From: DAOULT01 sp964646625
GTDB lineage: Bacteria; Chloroflexota; Anaerolineae; CAZYHC01
Reading direction: 5' to 3'
Length of the DNA: 64,000 nucleotides
Assembly (NCBI GenBank): GCA_964646625.1
Contig: CAZYHC010000020.1
Coordinates: 17,672-81,671, forward strand
Positions 41,452 through 50,700 of this stretch are shown in pieces (position 1 is the first letter of the stretch; each line of letters begins with the position of its first letter). The position numbers were made by a program, and so were the translations under genes. The notes under the pieces were generated by a model. That model saw nothing but the letters and a program-made list of their open reading frames with translations, ran no database searches and was not told where the DNA came from.

Positions 41452-42981
41452 CTAACCTGTTCCTCCAGAGTTTTCACCCGCGGGACAGGCCACGCAGGTG
41501 TCGTATTGGGCAATGATAGCCCCTGTTTCGTCGCTCAACCGTAAAATGAGATGTCCAGCTATCGATGTCTCCAGCGGGATTGTTTGGAAAAAGGGGGTAT
41601 CGGGGCCGATGGACGTTTCCTGGGCGAAAATCTCCCGGCTGTCGAGCGATAGAGAGACAACGCCCGTCCGCGGCCGGGTGGTGATCGCGCCTATGGTCAC
41701 GGCCTCTTCTTCCGCTTGCAGGCTCAAAGCGGCCTCCAGATTGGCGTAATCCAGGCCGTGGATGCCGCTCAGAGGATACCAGTACTCGGTCCATTCCAGC
41801 GAGCTTTGAGGAGGAAGGGAGATATCGTCTTCCGGCCAGAAAGTGCGATTCGGCCCACCCCATAGTTCAAAATAGTTGGAATCGTCGTCAGTGTAGACGT
41901 ACCGGCCCTGGAATTCCGTGCCGAAGGCGAAAAACTTGACCCCCCTGACCTCCTGGGCAGGAAAGATGCGCACTACCCCCAGGTCTGTATCGTAGTTGTA
42001 GGCGCCGGCGAAATCCTTCAGAGGTTGGTGGGCAAAGAGGCCCAACCAGTCTTTCCAGTGGCCGTATAAACTCAGGTCACGGTCGTGGTAGCGAGGCCAG
42101 GACATAGACTCTCCGGCCTGGGGCAGGGAGGGGTCGCCTGTGCTATGTACCCATACCTGGTCGGTCGGACACACAAACCTGGTGTTCGGCGAAACACTAT
42201 TATGGCCCAGGGTCAGCATGGCGTTGATCCAGAATTGACAATTAGCGGCCTTGTCCATGGTGTTCTCCAGGCGAGGACGCAGACTGAAGTAGGCCGCGCC
42301 AGCCGGCAGGCCGATGGTTACCTGCGCTCTGAGCCTGTTCTCGTCTCCACTGTCCCAGACGGTGACGCTCACCTCTTCGGCCGTTTGAGCGATGGCGTAG
42401 TTCCAGGGCTCCCCCCACTCATAACCGTGCTCGCTAACGGGCAAAGCCCATTCCATGCCGCCGGCCGCCAACCACCAGTTCTCCTCCCTGGCGAATGGCC
42501 CCCAGTAGGAGGGCTTGAGGACCGGGTTGTGGTAGAAGATTTCCCGGCCGGATGGCCCCCCCGGTTTGAAACGGCAACTGTAGAGCCGCCCTCCCAGTTC
42601 AGGTAAGATGGTCAGTTGCAGGTATTCGTTTTCCAGGACGATGGCTTTCAGGGTCGTGTCCCTCGGCGCGGGTTGGGCCGCGTCGTACGCGGCCCGCTCC
42701 AGGCGATGGAAGGGCACGTTGTAACGCTCATCGAAGTCCGCGCGCAGATAGGCAAGATAAGGATAAGCGGGAATGACCAGGCTGGTCTCCTGGACGGTCA
42801 TGGTTGAGGAGAAATCTATACCGGACTGTTCCTGGTTGAGCCCCGCCAGGGGGACCAGACCAGGTTCAGGTACAAAAGCCAAAACGCGGCCCGTCCTTTT
42901 TATCAACAGAAGCAGGAAGAGAGAAGCCACCACCAGGACAACTTTCTGCCCTACCTCGAACCACTTTCTATTTATGACCAT
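41452..42981 (-). CDS. DUF5107 domain membrane-anchored protein
   Basis: A 509-aa protein with an N-terminal membrane helix (VGQKVVLVVASLFLLLLIK). The rest resembles DUF5107 proteins (LTILPELGGRLYSCRF, EIFYHNPVLKPSYWGPF, FWINAMLTLGHN), a galactose-mutarotase-like beta-sandwich group often near carbohydrate genes. The frame is open from 43047, but the promoter -10 TATAAT at 42993-42988 would place the transcript start at or next to the A of the ATG at 42981. That start is therefore preferred and the message may be leaderless. It is the first gene of the operon down to the macroglobulin. Confidence 0.8.
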   Translation of the reverse strand: MVINRKWFEVGQKVVLVVASLFLLLLIKRTGRVLAFVPEPGLVPLAGLNQEQSGIDFSSTMTVQETSLVIPAYPYLAYLRADFDERYNVPFHRLERAAYDAAQPAPRDTTLKAIVLENEYLQLTILPELGGRLYSCRFKPGGPSGREIFYHNPVLKPSYWGPFAREENWWLAAGGMEWALPVSEHGYEWGEPWNYAIAQTAEEVSVTVWDSGDENRLRAQVTIGLPAGAAYFSLRPRLENTMDKAANCQFWINAMLTLGHNSVSPNTRFVCPTDQVWVHSTGDPSLPQAGESMSWPRYHDRDLSLYGHWKDWLGLFAHQPLKDFAGAYNYDTDLGVVRIFPAQEVRGVKFFAFGTEFQGRYVYTDDDSNYFELWGGPNRTFWPEDDISLPPQSSLEWTEYWYPLSGIHGLDYANLEAALSLQAEEEAVTIGAITTRPRTGVVSLSLDSREIFAQETSIGPDTPFFQTIPLETSIAGHLILRLSDETGAIIAQYDTCVACPAGENSGGTG

Positions 42982-42987
42982 GCCCCC

Positions 42988-43016
42988 ATTATAGCCGTTT
43001 TTGGTCATCTTGTCCA
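42988..43016 (-). promoter_or_regulatory. Promoter of the DUF5107 operon, likely leaderless
   Basis: TGGACA (43016-43011), 17-nt spacer, TATAAT (42993-42988). Seven nucleotides downstream of the -10 is the ATG at 42981-42979. Confidence 0.6.
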
Positions 43017-43184
43017 GTGGACGTTGGAGGTGGTAGGGGCCTGTCAAAGTGGTGGTCCGGCCGCTCCCAGCCCCCGTCTCGGGGGTGACTCAGGGGCGAA
43101 ACAGCTTGTTTGGACCGCCCTCGGGGACGAGGGCCATGAGCAGTCGCCAAAATTTCTGGACGCACCCGTGATGTGCTCTCAACT

Positions 43185-43213
43185 TTGCCATATGGTTAAA
43201 AATATGATATAAT
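43185..43213 (+). promoter_or_regulatory. Promoter of the small membrane protein pair
   Basis: TTGCCA (43185-43190), 17-nt spacer, TATAAT (43208-43213), then AAGGAGGAGG before the ATG at 43243. Confidence 0.65.
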
Positions 43214-43242
43214 GAGCGTAAGCTGAACATAAGGAGGAGGAC

Positions 43243-43533
43243 ATGGCCACGGTGCGCGACCTTGCCATCATCGTTTTGGCTATCGAATCGATTGTCATTG
43301 GTATCCTTCTCATTTTCCTGATACTTCAGGTGTACAACCTTATCAGACTATTCAGGGAGGAGATCAAGCCTATCCTTGATTCTGCCAACGAGACGATCAG
43401 CACTGTGCAGGGCACGAGCACATTTGTCAGCGAAAAAATGGTTTCGCCTGTGATCGGGGTGCTCAGTTATTTTGCAGCGGCCAGAAGAGTGGCCCAATTG
43501 CTCACCGGAGGGCGTTCAAAGAGAGAAAGCTAA
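43243..43533 (+). CDS. Small membrane protein (DUF948-like)
   Basis: A 96-aa protein with one N-terminal membrane helix (LAIIVLAIESIVIGILLIFL) and a short amphipathic tail (EEIKPILDSANETISTVQG) of the type seen in DUF948/YtxG-like proteins, which are often encoded next to YtxH. AAGGAGGAGG lies 2-3 nt too close for an ideal site but is strong. It is followed after 70 nt by the YtxH gene, a pair linked with envelope stress in Firmicutes; the role here is inferred. Confidence 0.8.
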   Translation: MATVRDLAIIVLAIESIVIGILLIFLILQVYNLIRLFREEIKPILDSANETISTVQGTSTFVSEKMVSPVIGVLSYFAAARRVAQLLTGGRSKRES

Positions 43534-43603
43534 AGTCGTTTCGTTGGCGATGACCCGACAGACTGGGTGATCGAAGTAAAGAACTTAAGTAGGGAGGATG
43601 AAA

Positions 43604-43972
43604 ATGAGTGCAAAAGGCAATGGGGGGGATTTCCTGGCTGGTTTTATTATCGGGGGGCTGGTAGGGGCGGCGGTGGCTTTGATCCTGGCTCCTCAATCTG
43701 GGGAAGAGACCCGCGCTCAACTGCGAGAGAAAAGTATTGAGCTTAAAGGGCGGGCCGAAGAGTTCTCTGCGGAGGCCAGAAAGAGAGCCGAAGAGTGGCA
43801 GCAGGCATTTGAGGAGCAGTCAACCCGTATTCAGGAGGTTGTGACTGAGGCCAGGGAACGCATCCAGGAGGCGGTAGCCGAGGGCCGGGAACGCATCCAG
43901 GAGGCGGTAGCCGAGGGGCGGGCTCACCTTGAGGAGGCCGGGGCTCAGGCCGAAGGGGAGGCCGAAGCCTAA
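43604..43972 (+). CDS. YtxH-like general stress protein with 11-aa repeats
   Basis: A 122-aa protein. GGDFLAGFIIGGLVGAAVAL is the glycine-zipper membrane segment of YtxH, followed by LAPQSGEETR. The rest is a charged helix with 11-residue repeats (RERIQEAVAEG twice). At DNA level a 33-bp unit is duplicated at 43854-43886 and 43887-43919. The first ATG (43598) touches GGGAGG; the second, at 43604, is 6 nt from it and is preferred. Confidence 0.82.
   Translation: MSAKGNGGDFLAGFIIGGLVGAAVALILAPQSGEETRAQLREKSIELKGRAEEFSAEARKRAEEWQQAFEEQSTRIQEVVTEARERIQEAVAEGRERIQEAVAEGRAHLEEAGAQAEGEAEA
43854..43919. repeat. 33-bp tandem duplication inside the YtxH-like gene
   Basis: Two nearly identical 33-bp units, each starting GGGAACGCATCCAGGAGGCG, encode the 11-residue helical repeat. 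The duplication looks recent because synonymous positions match. Confidence 0.8.
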
Positions 43973-43988
43973 ATCGTGTTTTCTTTTT

Positions 43989-45662
43989 TTATGTGACCAG
44001 TTTTACAGCCTGGGGCAGGAGGGGGAGCAGGTCGCCGGCCACCATACCGGCTGTACCCCACTGGTCACGCCCCAACTGTGCGGCCAACCCATGAATGTAA
44101 GCGCCGACCACCGCTGCTTCCCAGGGGGCGAGCCCCTGGGCCAGAAAGCCCACGATGGCCCCCGCCAGCACGTCGCCGCTGCCGGCGGTAGCCAGGCCCG
44201 GATTGGCAAAAGGATTGAGGGCCGTTCGTCCCTGGGGCGCGGCGATGACGGTGTAGGCCCCCTTCAAGACCACCACCTGGTTCCACTGCGCAGCCATACG
44301 CCGGGCCACGGCCAGACGGTCGGCCTCGATCTCCGCCGTCGAGAGACCGCTCAGGCGGGACATTTCGCCGGGGTGGGGAGTGAGGATGCTCATCTCCTGG
44401 AGGTAGGTCCACCAGTGGGGGATGTCGGCCAGGGCATTCAGCCCATCGGCGTCGATGACCAGGGGAGGCAAAGGCTGCTTTTCTGCTTCCGCTTCCTCGA
44501 CTGTGGACACGAAGCCGATACGCCCTTTTCTGGCCCCCGGCTCCAGGTTCAAAAACTCCCGAACGAATTCTATCGTCTTTTTCTCTCGCCCCAGACCAGG
44601 GCCCAGCAAAAGAGCCTGATAGTCTGACATTTTCTCTCTCAGAACTTTGGCCGCCTCGGGGATGAGGATGCCCATATCTTGCGGCAGGATCAGAAAGGTG
44701 GTTTCGCTCGACTTGGCGGCCAGGATAGGATAAATGCTCTGGGCCAACGCCAGGGTGACCAGCCCGCTCCCCACCCGTGTGGCGGCCACTCCGGCCAGGT
44801 AAGCTGCTCCCGTGTAATTAACGGACCCGGCTACTATCAGCGCCTTGCCAAAAGTACCCTTGTGGGCGGCCAGAGGCCGTGCGGGCAACAACTCCTTGAC
44901 CAATTCCGGGGTGGTCAACTCGATCTCCACCTGAGCGGCCAACTTCGCCGGAATCTCGATGTCGGCCACCAGAAGTTGGCCCACGTATTCCGCCCCGGGG
45001 AAAAGGAATTGTCCCACCTTCGGATACCCGAAAGTGACCGTCAGGTCGGCGGGTACGGTAGCGGGATCCACTGCTCCCGTGTCGCAATTCAGGCCGCTGG
45101 GCACGTCCACCGCGACGAGCGGCAGGCCAGGGCTGGCGGCCGGCAAGCAGGGTTCGGAGATCGGGTGCAAGGTGCTTTCCGATATCCTGGCCTTTTGCCG
45201 TTCATTTACTTCTTTTGTAACCGCTTCCAGTATTTTCTTCAATAATCCTTCTATCGGTCGGGCCACTCCCGTGCCCAGCAGAGCATCGACGACGAGGTCC
45301 GTGTCGGTCAGCAGGTCCCGCAGCTTGTTAAGCCTGGCGTCCTCCTCGGCCCACATCACGGGTATCTTCTGCTCCTGGGCCAGGCGAAAGTTTTCATCTC
45401 CCTCGATCTGGCGTTTCCAGATATAGAGCATCGCCTGAGCGCCTTTCTGGTGCAGGTGACGGCCGGCCACCAGCCCATCGCTGCCGTTGTTGCCGGGCCC
45501 TACCAGGATGAGGATCCTTTGACCGTCTAAATCGCCGCTGTATTGCTGGATAGCCTGGGCCACGGCCCGACCGGCGTTCTCCATCATGGTGGCGTAGGAC
45601 AGCCCCCCGGCATCGGCGGCCTGTTCTATCTCTCGCATTTGCTCGGTAGTTACCACTTTCAT
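43989..45662 (-). CDS. nnr: Bifunctional NAD(P)H-hydrate epimerase / ADP-dependent dehydratase
   Basis: A 557-aa metabolite-repair enzyme. The N-terminal YjeF_N epimerase domain has MREIEQAADAGGLSYATMME and GPGNNGSDGLVAGRHL; the C-terminal carbohydrate-kinase-like dehydratase has HKGTFGKALIVAGS, LTPHPGEMSRL and GSGDVLAGAIVG. It converts damaged hydrated NAD(P)H back to NAD(P)H. A spacer of about 30 residues rich in charged and Pro residues (near residue 150) interrupts the epimerase domain before VAVDVPSGLNCDTG, longer than usual. It faces away from pyrG. Confidence 0.95.
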   Translation of the reverse strand: MKVVTTEQMREIEQAADAGGLSYATMMENAGRAVAQAIQQYSGDLDGQRILILVGPGNNGSDGLVAGRHLHQKGAQAMLYIWKRQIEGDENFRLAQEQKIPVMWAEEDARLNKLRDLLTDTDLVVDALLGTGVARPIEGLLKKILEAVTKEVNERQKARISESTLHPISEPCLPAASPGLPLVAVDVPSGLNCDTGAVDPATVPADLTVTFGYPKVGQFLFPGAEYVGQLLVADIEIPAKLAAQVEIELTTPELVKELLPARPLAAHKGTFGKALIVAGSVNYTGAAYLAGVAATRVGSGLVTLALAQSIYPILAAKSSETTFLILPQDMGILIPEAAKVLREKMSDYQALLLGPGLGREKKTIEFVREFLNLEPGARKGRIGFVSTVEEAEAEKQPLPPLVIDADGLNALADIPHWWTYLQEMSILTPHPGEMSRLSGLSTAEIEADRLAVARRMAAQWNQVVVLKGAYTVIAAPQGRTALNPFANPGLATAGSGDVLAGAIVGFLAQGLAPWEAAVVGAYIHGLAAQLGRDQWGTAGMVAGDLLPLLPQAVKLVT

Positions 45663-45692
45663 TCGAGGTTCTCCTTCTTCGAGTCAGGCATT

Positions 45693-45722
45693 ATTATAAC
45701 ACACCTCTCCAGCTTCGTCCAA
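45693..45722 (-). promoter_or_regulatory. Promoter of the NAD(P)H-hydrate repair gene
   Basis: TTGGAC (45722-45717), 18-nt spacer, TATAAT (45698-45693) on the minus strand. Confidence 0.55.
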
Positions 45723-45760
45723 TGTGGCGGGCACCTTCTCACCCGGTCTCTGTTCAGGAA

Positions 45761-45789
45761 TAGACAAAATTGGTCTAATCTGCTAAAAT
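45761..45789 (+). promoter_or_regulatory. Promoter of pyrG
   Basis: TAGACA (45761-45766), 17-nt spacer, TAAAAT (45784-45789). A small dyad GCTAA/TTAGC overlaps the -10. The leader is short, about 25 nt to the GTG. Confidence 0.5.
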
Positions 45790-45820
45790 TAGCAAAATGG
45801 GGAAAGGGGGGAGAGGAAAC

Positions 45821-47494
45821 GTGACCAAGTATATTTTTGTAACAGGTGGAGTGGTTAGCTCGGTGGGCAAAGGGGTCACCGCGGCCTCTGTAGGACGGAT
45901 ATTGAAAAGCCGCGGCATCTCGGTGACCATTCAAAAGCTGGATCCTTACATCAACGTCGATCCGGGCACCCTGGCCCCTTACGAGCACGGCGAAGTGTTC
46001 GTCCTGGAGGATGGGGCCGAGTGCGACCTGGACCTGGGCACCTACGAGCGGTTCATCGACGAGAATCTGACCAGGGCCAGCAACGTCACCACCGGCCAGG
46101 TGTACGCCGAGGTCATTGCCGAAGAACGGCGGGGCGATTACCTGGGTAAAACGATCCAGGTCATTCCGCACATCACCGATGCCATCAAACGACATTTCAC
46201 CCAGGTGGCTGAACTAAGTGGAGCCGAGGTGGTCATTGTGGAGGTGGGAGGCACGGTGGGCGATATCGAGGGCTTGCCCTTCCTGGAGGCCATCCGCCAG
46301 GTGCGCAAAGACCTGGGGCGCGCTAACACCATGTATATCCACGTCACCCTGCTGCCCTACATCGGGGCCACTAAGGAGCTAAAAACCAAGCCCACCCAAC
46401 ACAGCGTCAAGGAGCTGCGTAGCATTGGCATTCATCCTCAGGTCATTGTCTGTCGTTCCGATTACCCCGTAGAGGATAGGTTGAAGGAGAAAATTGCCCT
46501 TTTCTGTGATGTGGAGAAGCGGGCTATCTTTCCCCTGGTCACTACCACCACCCCTTACGAGGTCCCTCTCATTATGGAGGATGCCGGGTTGGGGAACTTC
46601 ATTGTGGGACGGCTGGAGTTGGAGGCTGACCAGCCTGATCTGGACGATTGGCGGGCCCTGGTGGAGGAGATCAAACGTCCCAAGGGAGCACTGATCATCG
46701 GGCTGGTGGGCAAATATATCGAACTCCAGGACGCCTATCTCAGTGTGCGCGAGGCTCTTTACCACGCTGGCTTCCACGCCAACTGTGATGTTAAGATCGA
46801 GTGGATCTATTCCGAGGATCTGGAGCAGGGACGCGACCTGGAGAGGTTAGGCGCCGTAGATGGCATTTTGGTGCCCGGGGGGTTCGGTTATCGGGGGACC
46901 GAGGGCAAGATCGTGGCCGCCCGCTACGCCCGTGAGAACAAAGTGCCCTACCTGGGCCTTTGTCTGGGGATGCAGGTGATGGTTATCGAGCTGGCCCGCT
47001 ACGCTCTGAACAGCGACGAGCCTAACAGCGCTGAATTCGACCAGCACACCAAGCACCCGGTCATCGATCTGATGGACAATCAACGGGCCATCGCTGAGGT
47101 AGGAGGCACGATGCGCCTGGGCATCCATCCCTGTCACCTGGTGCCAGGCACCAGAGCGGCCGTGGCTTACCATCAGGAGGTGGTGTATGAACGCCATCGT
47201 CATCGGTTTGAGTTTAACAACGCCTACCGTGATATCCTGGCCGGGGCTGGTATGGTGCTGAGTGGCCTCTCGGCTGATAGACGTCTGGTGGAGATCGCCG
47301 AGATAGGCGACCATCCCTGGATGGTGGGCACGCAGTTCCACCCTGAGTTCAAGTCCCGTCCCAACCGTCCTCACCCTCTGTTCAGTAGTTTCATCGCGGC
47401 CGCTAGAGCCTGTCGCGACCAGCGGAGAGAAGCCATCGAGAAGTTAGCCGCGCCACTCCCAGAGAAAGTCGAGTTGAGCACCGTAGAAGGGTAG
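45821..47494 (+). CDS. pyrG: CTP synthase
   Basis: A 557-aa CTP synthase converting UTP, ATP and glutamine to CTP. The synthetase half begins TKYIFVTGGVVSSVGKGV with KLDPYINVDPGTLAPYEHGE; the glutamine amidotransferase half has PGGFGYRG, YLGLCLGMQ (nucleophile Cys) and the final His/Glu in GTQFHPEFKSRP. The frame is open from an ATG at 45797, but CTP synthases start at the MTKYIF motif and GGGGGGAGAGG precedes the GTG at 45821, so GTG is preferred. Confidence 0.96.
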   Translation: MTKYIFVTGGVVSSVGKGVTAASVGRILKSRGISVTIQKLDPYINVDPGTLAPYEHGEVFVLEDGAECDLDLGTYERFIDENLTRASNVTTGQVYAEVIAEERRGDYLGKTIQVIPHITDAIKRHFTQVAELSGAEVVIVEVGGTVGDIEGLPFLEAIRQVRKDLGRANTMYIHVTLLPYIGATKELKTKPTQHSVKELRSIGIHPQVIVCRSDYPVEDRLKEKIALFCDVEKRAIFPLVTTTTPYEVPLIMEDAGLGNFIVGRLELEADQPDLDDWRALVEEIKRPKGALIIGLVGKYIELQDAYLSVREALYHAGFHANCDVKIEWIYSEDLEQGRDLERLGAVDGILVPGGFGYRGTEGKIVAARYARENKVPYLGLCLGMQVMVIELARYALNSDEPNSAEFDQHTKHPVIDLMDNQRAIAEVGGTMRLGIHPCHLVPGTRAAVAYHQEVVYERHRHRFEFNNAYRDILAGAGMVLSGLSADRRLVEIAEIGDHPWMVGTQFHPEFKSRPNRPHPLFSSFIAAARACRDQRREAIEKLAAPLPEKVELSTVEG

Positions 47495-47540
47495 TGTTGT
47501 AATCCGTTATTTGCTTACCATTCGTGGTTTTGAAGCCAGG

Positions 47541-47569
47541 TTGTTAATCGACCGAAAGCGTGATATAAT
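47541..47569 (+). promoter_or_regulatory. Promoter of the signalling operon
   Basis: TTGTTA (47541-47546), 17-nt spacer, TATAAT (47564-47569). It leaves a leader of about 145 nt before the ATG at 47722; the leader contains a small MKKSQ-type frame starting at 47696 that overlaps the gene start. Confidence 0.55.
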
Positions 47570-47721
47570 TGAATTAGTTGTCAGGTCGAGAGTGGATAAC
47601 CTCAACTGGCCCTTAACTTAACCTTCACTAAATCTCCACCCAACGTCAACCAAATTGTGTTATCATTTAATGGGGGCGCGTTGGGGATTTGCAGGATGAA
47701 AAAGTCTCAAAGGGCGGCTTG

Positions 47722-50700
47722 ATGAAGCGTGTAGGGACAATGTTGAAAACAGAGCCGGGGTTGCAACCTTTCCTCCCAACAAGGGGAAAGGATTTGAGGT
47801 TAAAATTTTGGGGAGTTAGAGGCTTAACTCCTGTTACGCCGCGGACAGACGATATTGAAGGGAAGATATTGAGTGCCCTGCGCGGAGCCAGCGGCGTGGA
47901 TTTGTCCAATGCTGTTAGCGTGCAGGAGTACATCAGTGGTTTGCCGTTCTACATTCGCAGTACGGTAGGAGGCAATACGGCCTGCGTGGAGGTGAACGCT
48001 GGTCGGCACCTTATCGTGTTAGATGCCGGTTCTGGCCTGCGTCCTCTGGGGCTGGATTTAATGGCCGGGAAATGGGGACGGGGAAAGGGCACGGTGCACA
48101 TCTTCCTCAGCCATCTGGGCTGGGATCACATCCAGGGTGTTCCGTTCTTCACTCCAGCTTACGTGCCCGGCAACCGCATTATTTTTTACAGTCCTTTCCC
48201 AGAACTGGAGCAACGCCTGGCTGAACAGCAGAAATTTGAACATTTCCCCACCGCCTTGCACGGCTCGCATATGAAGGCCGACAAGGAATTTGTGCGGTTG
48301 GAGGAGAATCAACCCCTGGTCATCGATGGCCTCCGGATCCACCACACTCTGCTGGCCTACCGTTCTTGCGGCTATAGGTTGGAGGTTGAGCAGACCTGCC
48401 TGGCCTATGCCCCTGTGGTGGAAGAAGATGCCAGCAGGTTACAAGAACACCTGGCCTTCTTCCAGGGGGTTGATATTCTTATCCTGGATGCGCGCTGTGC
48501 CTCGAAGACAGATCCTCCTCTGGCCCTGAGAACGATCTTTCAGGCCGCGCCGCGCGGGCTTTTTCTTTTCCACTACCTGCCGACCCACAGCGGTGAGGAC
48601 ATCGTGGACCTTGTGGAAGAGGCCCAGGATTATCTGAGCAGGGAACAGCCGGAATTGCAATGTGATATCCTGGCTGCTCAGGAAGGGTTGGAGATAGGAG
48701 CCGGGCCGGAGCGAGACATCAAAGTTGGGGAAAGGAGAATGGCCGAGGCGGCCATCCTCTCCCTGAAAGGACGTTTTGACGCCCATACGGCCAGCGAGAT
48801 CAGGGATGAGATCATGTCTTTTATCGCCGACGAGCAGGTCAGCAAGCTGGTCATCGACATGAGCGGAGTCACCCAACTCAGTGTGGCGGGCCTGAAAGTG
48901 CTGCTGGCGGCCAGAAGTGGACAGAGCAGCACCGCCATAGCCCTGGCGGGCCTCTCCAACACCGTGCGACAGGTGCTGAAACTGGCCGGTTGCGAAGACT
49001 TCTTTGCCATCTACGAGACCACCGACGCCGCCCTGGATGCTCTGGAAGCCCGAGAGTATCTAAACCTGGCCGGTCAGACGCTTAAAGATCGCTATCGCAT
49101 CGAGGCCAGGCTGGGTCAAGGGGGCCTGGGAGCAGTCTACAAAGCTTTCGACACCCGTTTGGAACGGCCGGTAGCCATCAAGGTGCTGTCTTCATCTTTG
49201 AGTGAGGGGGCCACGCAGCGTCTCTTAGAGGAAGCCCGCTCGCTGGCCCGTCTAAACCATCCCAACGTCACCATTATCTACGACAGCGATCAGCATGAAG
49301 GCAAACATTACCTGGTGTTAGAATACGTGCCCGGCCGCACTTTGAGAGAGGTGATCGAAGGAGAGCCTGCCTTGTCCCAGGAAGCGATCATTGACATTTC
49401 GCTGGACCTTATGAGCGCCCTGGAGTATGCTCATAGTCGAGGCATCGTCCACCGCGACCTCAGGCCGGAGAACGTTCTGATCGCCGAGGATAGGGTGAAG
49501 CTGATGGACTTCGATCTGGTCAGGCTGGAAAGCGGTAAACCTCTCACCGAGGTGCCGATGTTCATCAGCTCCCTGGATTATATGCCCCCTGAACAAATTC
49601 TGGGTAAGGGCACCGACCCCCGTTCCGATCTCTATTCCTTTGGAATTGTGCTCTACGAACTGTTCACTGGCCGTCGTCCTTTCCGCACCGATTCCGACGA
49701 AGCCCTGATGCAGATGCAGACCCAACAGCGTCCGGCCAGCCCTCGCCAGTATAACCCTCGCCTCTCGCGTTCTATGGAACACCTGATCCTCAAACTTTTG
49801 GAGAAGAACCCTGACGACCGCTACGACTCCGCCGCCCAGGTGAGGGAAGTGCTGGAGAGCCTGGAAATAGTTAGCGCCATTGAAGGGGGAGGATTGTTCC
49901 AGACTCGCCGACGAAAGATGGTGGGCCGGGAAGAGGAGTATCAGCGCTTGCTGGAACGTTTCAAAGCCACCCTGGCGGGCCAGGGCTACCTGGTATTCAT
50001 CTGCGGCGAGGCCGGGATCGGCAAAACCATGTTAGCCAGAGAGGTGATGACCTATGCCCGGGCCGAAGGAGCCACGGCTCTGATCGGACATTGCTACGAT
50101 CTGGAGGGCGCTTTGCCCTATCAACCCTTTGTAGAAGCTTTGAGAGGGTATGTCACCAGTCACCCCAAGGAGGTGGTGTGTCGCCATCTGGGCGATGTGG
50201 CGGCCGAGTTGGTCAAGCTCGTGCCTGAAATCCCACAATGTGAACCTGCTTTGAAGGCCGGAGCCCCGCTTGAACCTGAACAGGAGAGACGGCGTCTTTT
50301 CGACGGAGTGGCCCGTTTCTTGCGCTCTCTGGCTCAGGAGAAACCATTGTTGTTGTTCCTGGAGGATTTGCATTGGGCTGACAAGGCCAGCGCCCAGTTG
50401 CTGCTCTACCTGGTTAACAACCTTCAGCAAATGCCTGTGCTGGTCATAGTGACCTTCCGCGACGTAGAACTGGAAGAGGGCAATCCCTTCCAGGAAACGA
50501 TCCAGACCCTCAGCCGTCAAAATCTCTATACCATGATCACCCTGCCGCGGTTATCTCTCGCGCAGGTCCGCGCTCAACTGGAGAACATTTTCGAGCAGCC
50601 CGTCAATGAGGGGTTGGCTACTCTCATCTATAAGGAGACGGAAGGCAATCCCTTCTACGTCGAAGAAATGGTCAGAGCTCTGATCGAGGAGAAAAAGCTC

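Noticed and set aside
43048..43184. GC-rich hairpins (CCCCC/GGGGG) between the two promoters
   Set aside because: No T tract and no gene reading in; probably only composition.
47147..47175. A copy of the GGTGCC-type palindrome inside pyrG
   Set aside because: The residues it encodes (HLVPGTRA) are those expected in CTP synthases, so it is likely coincidence.
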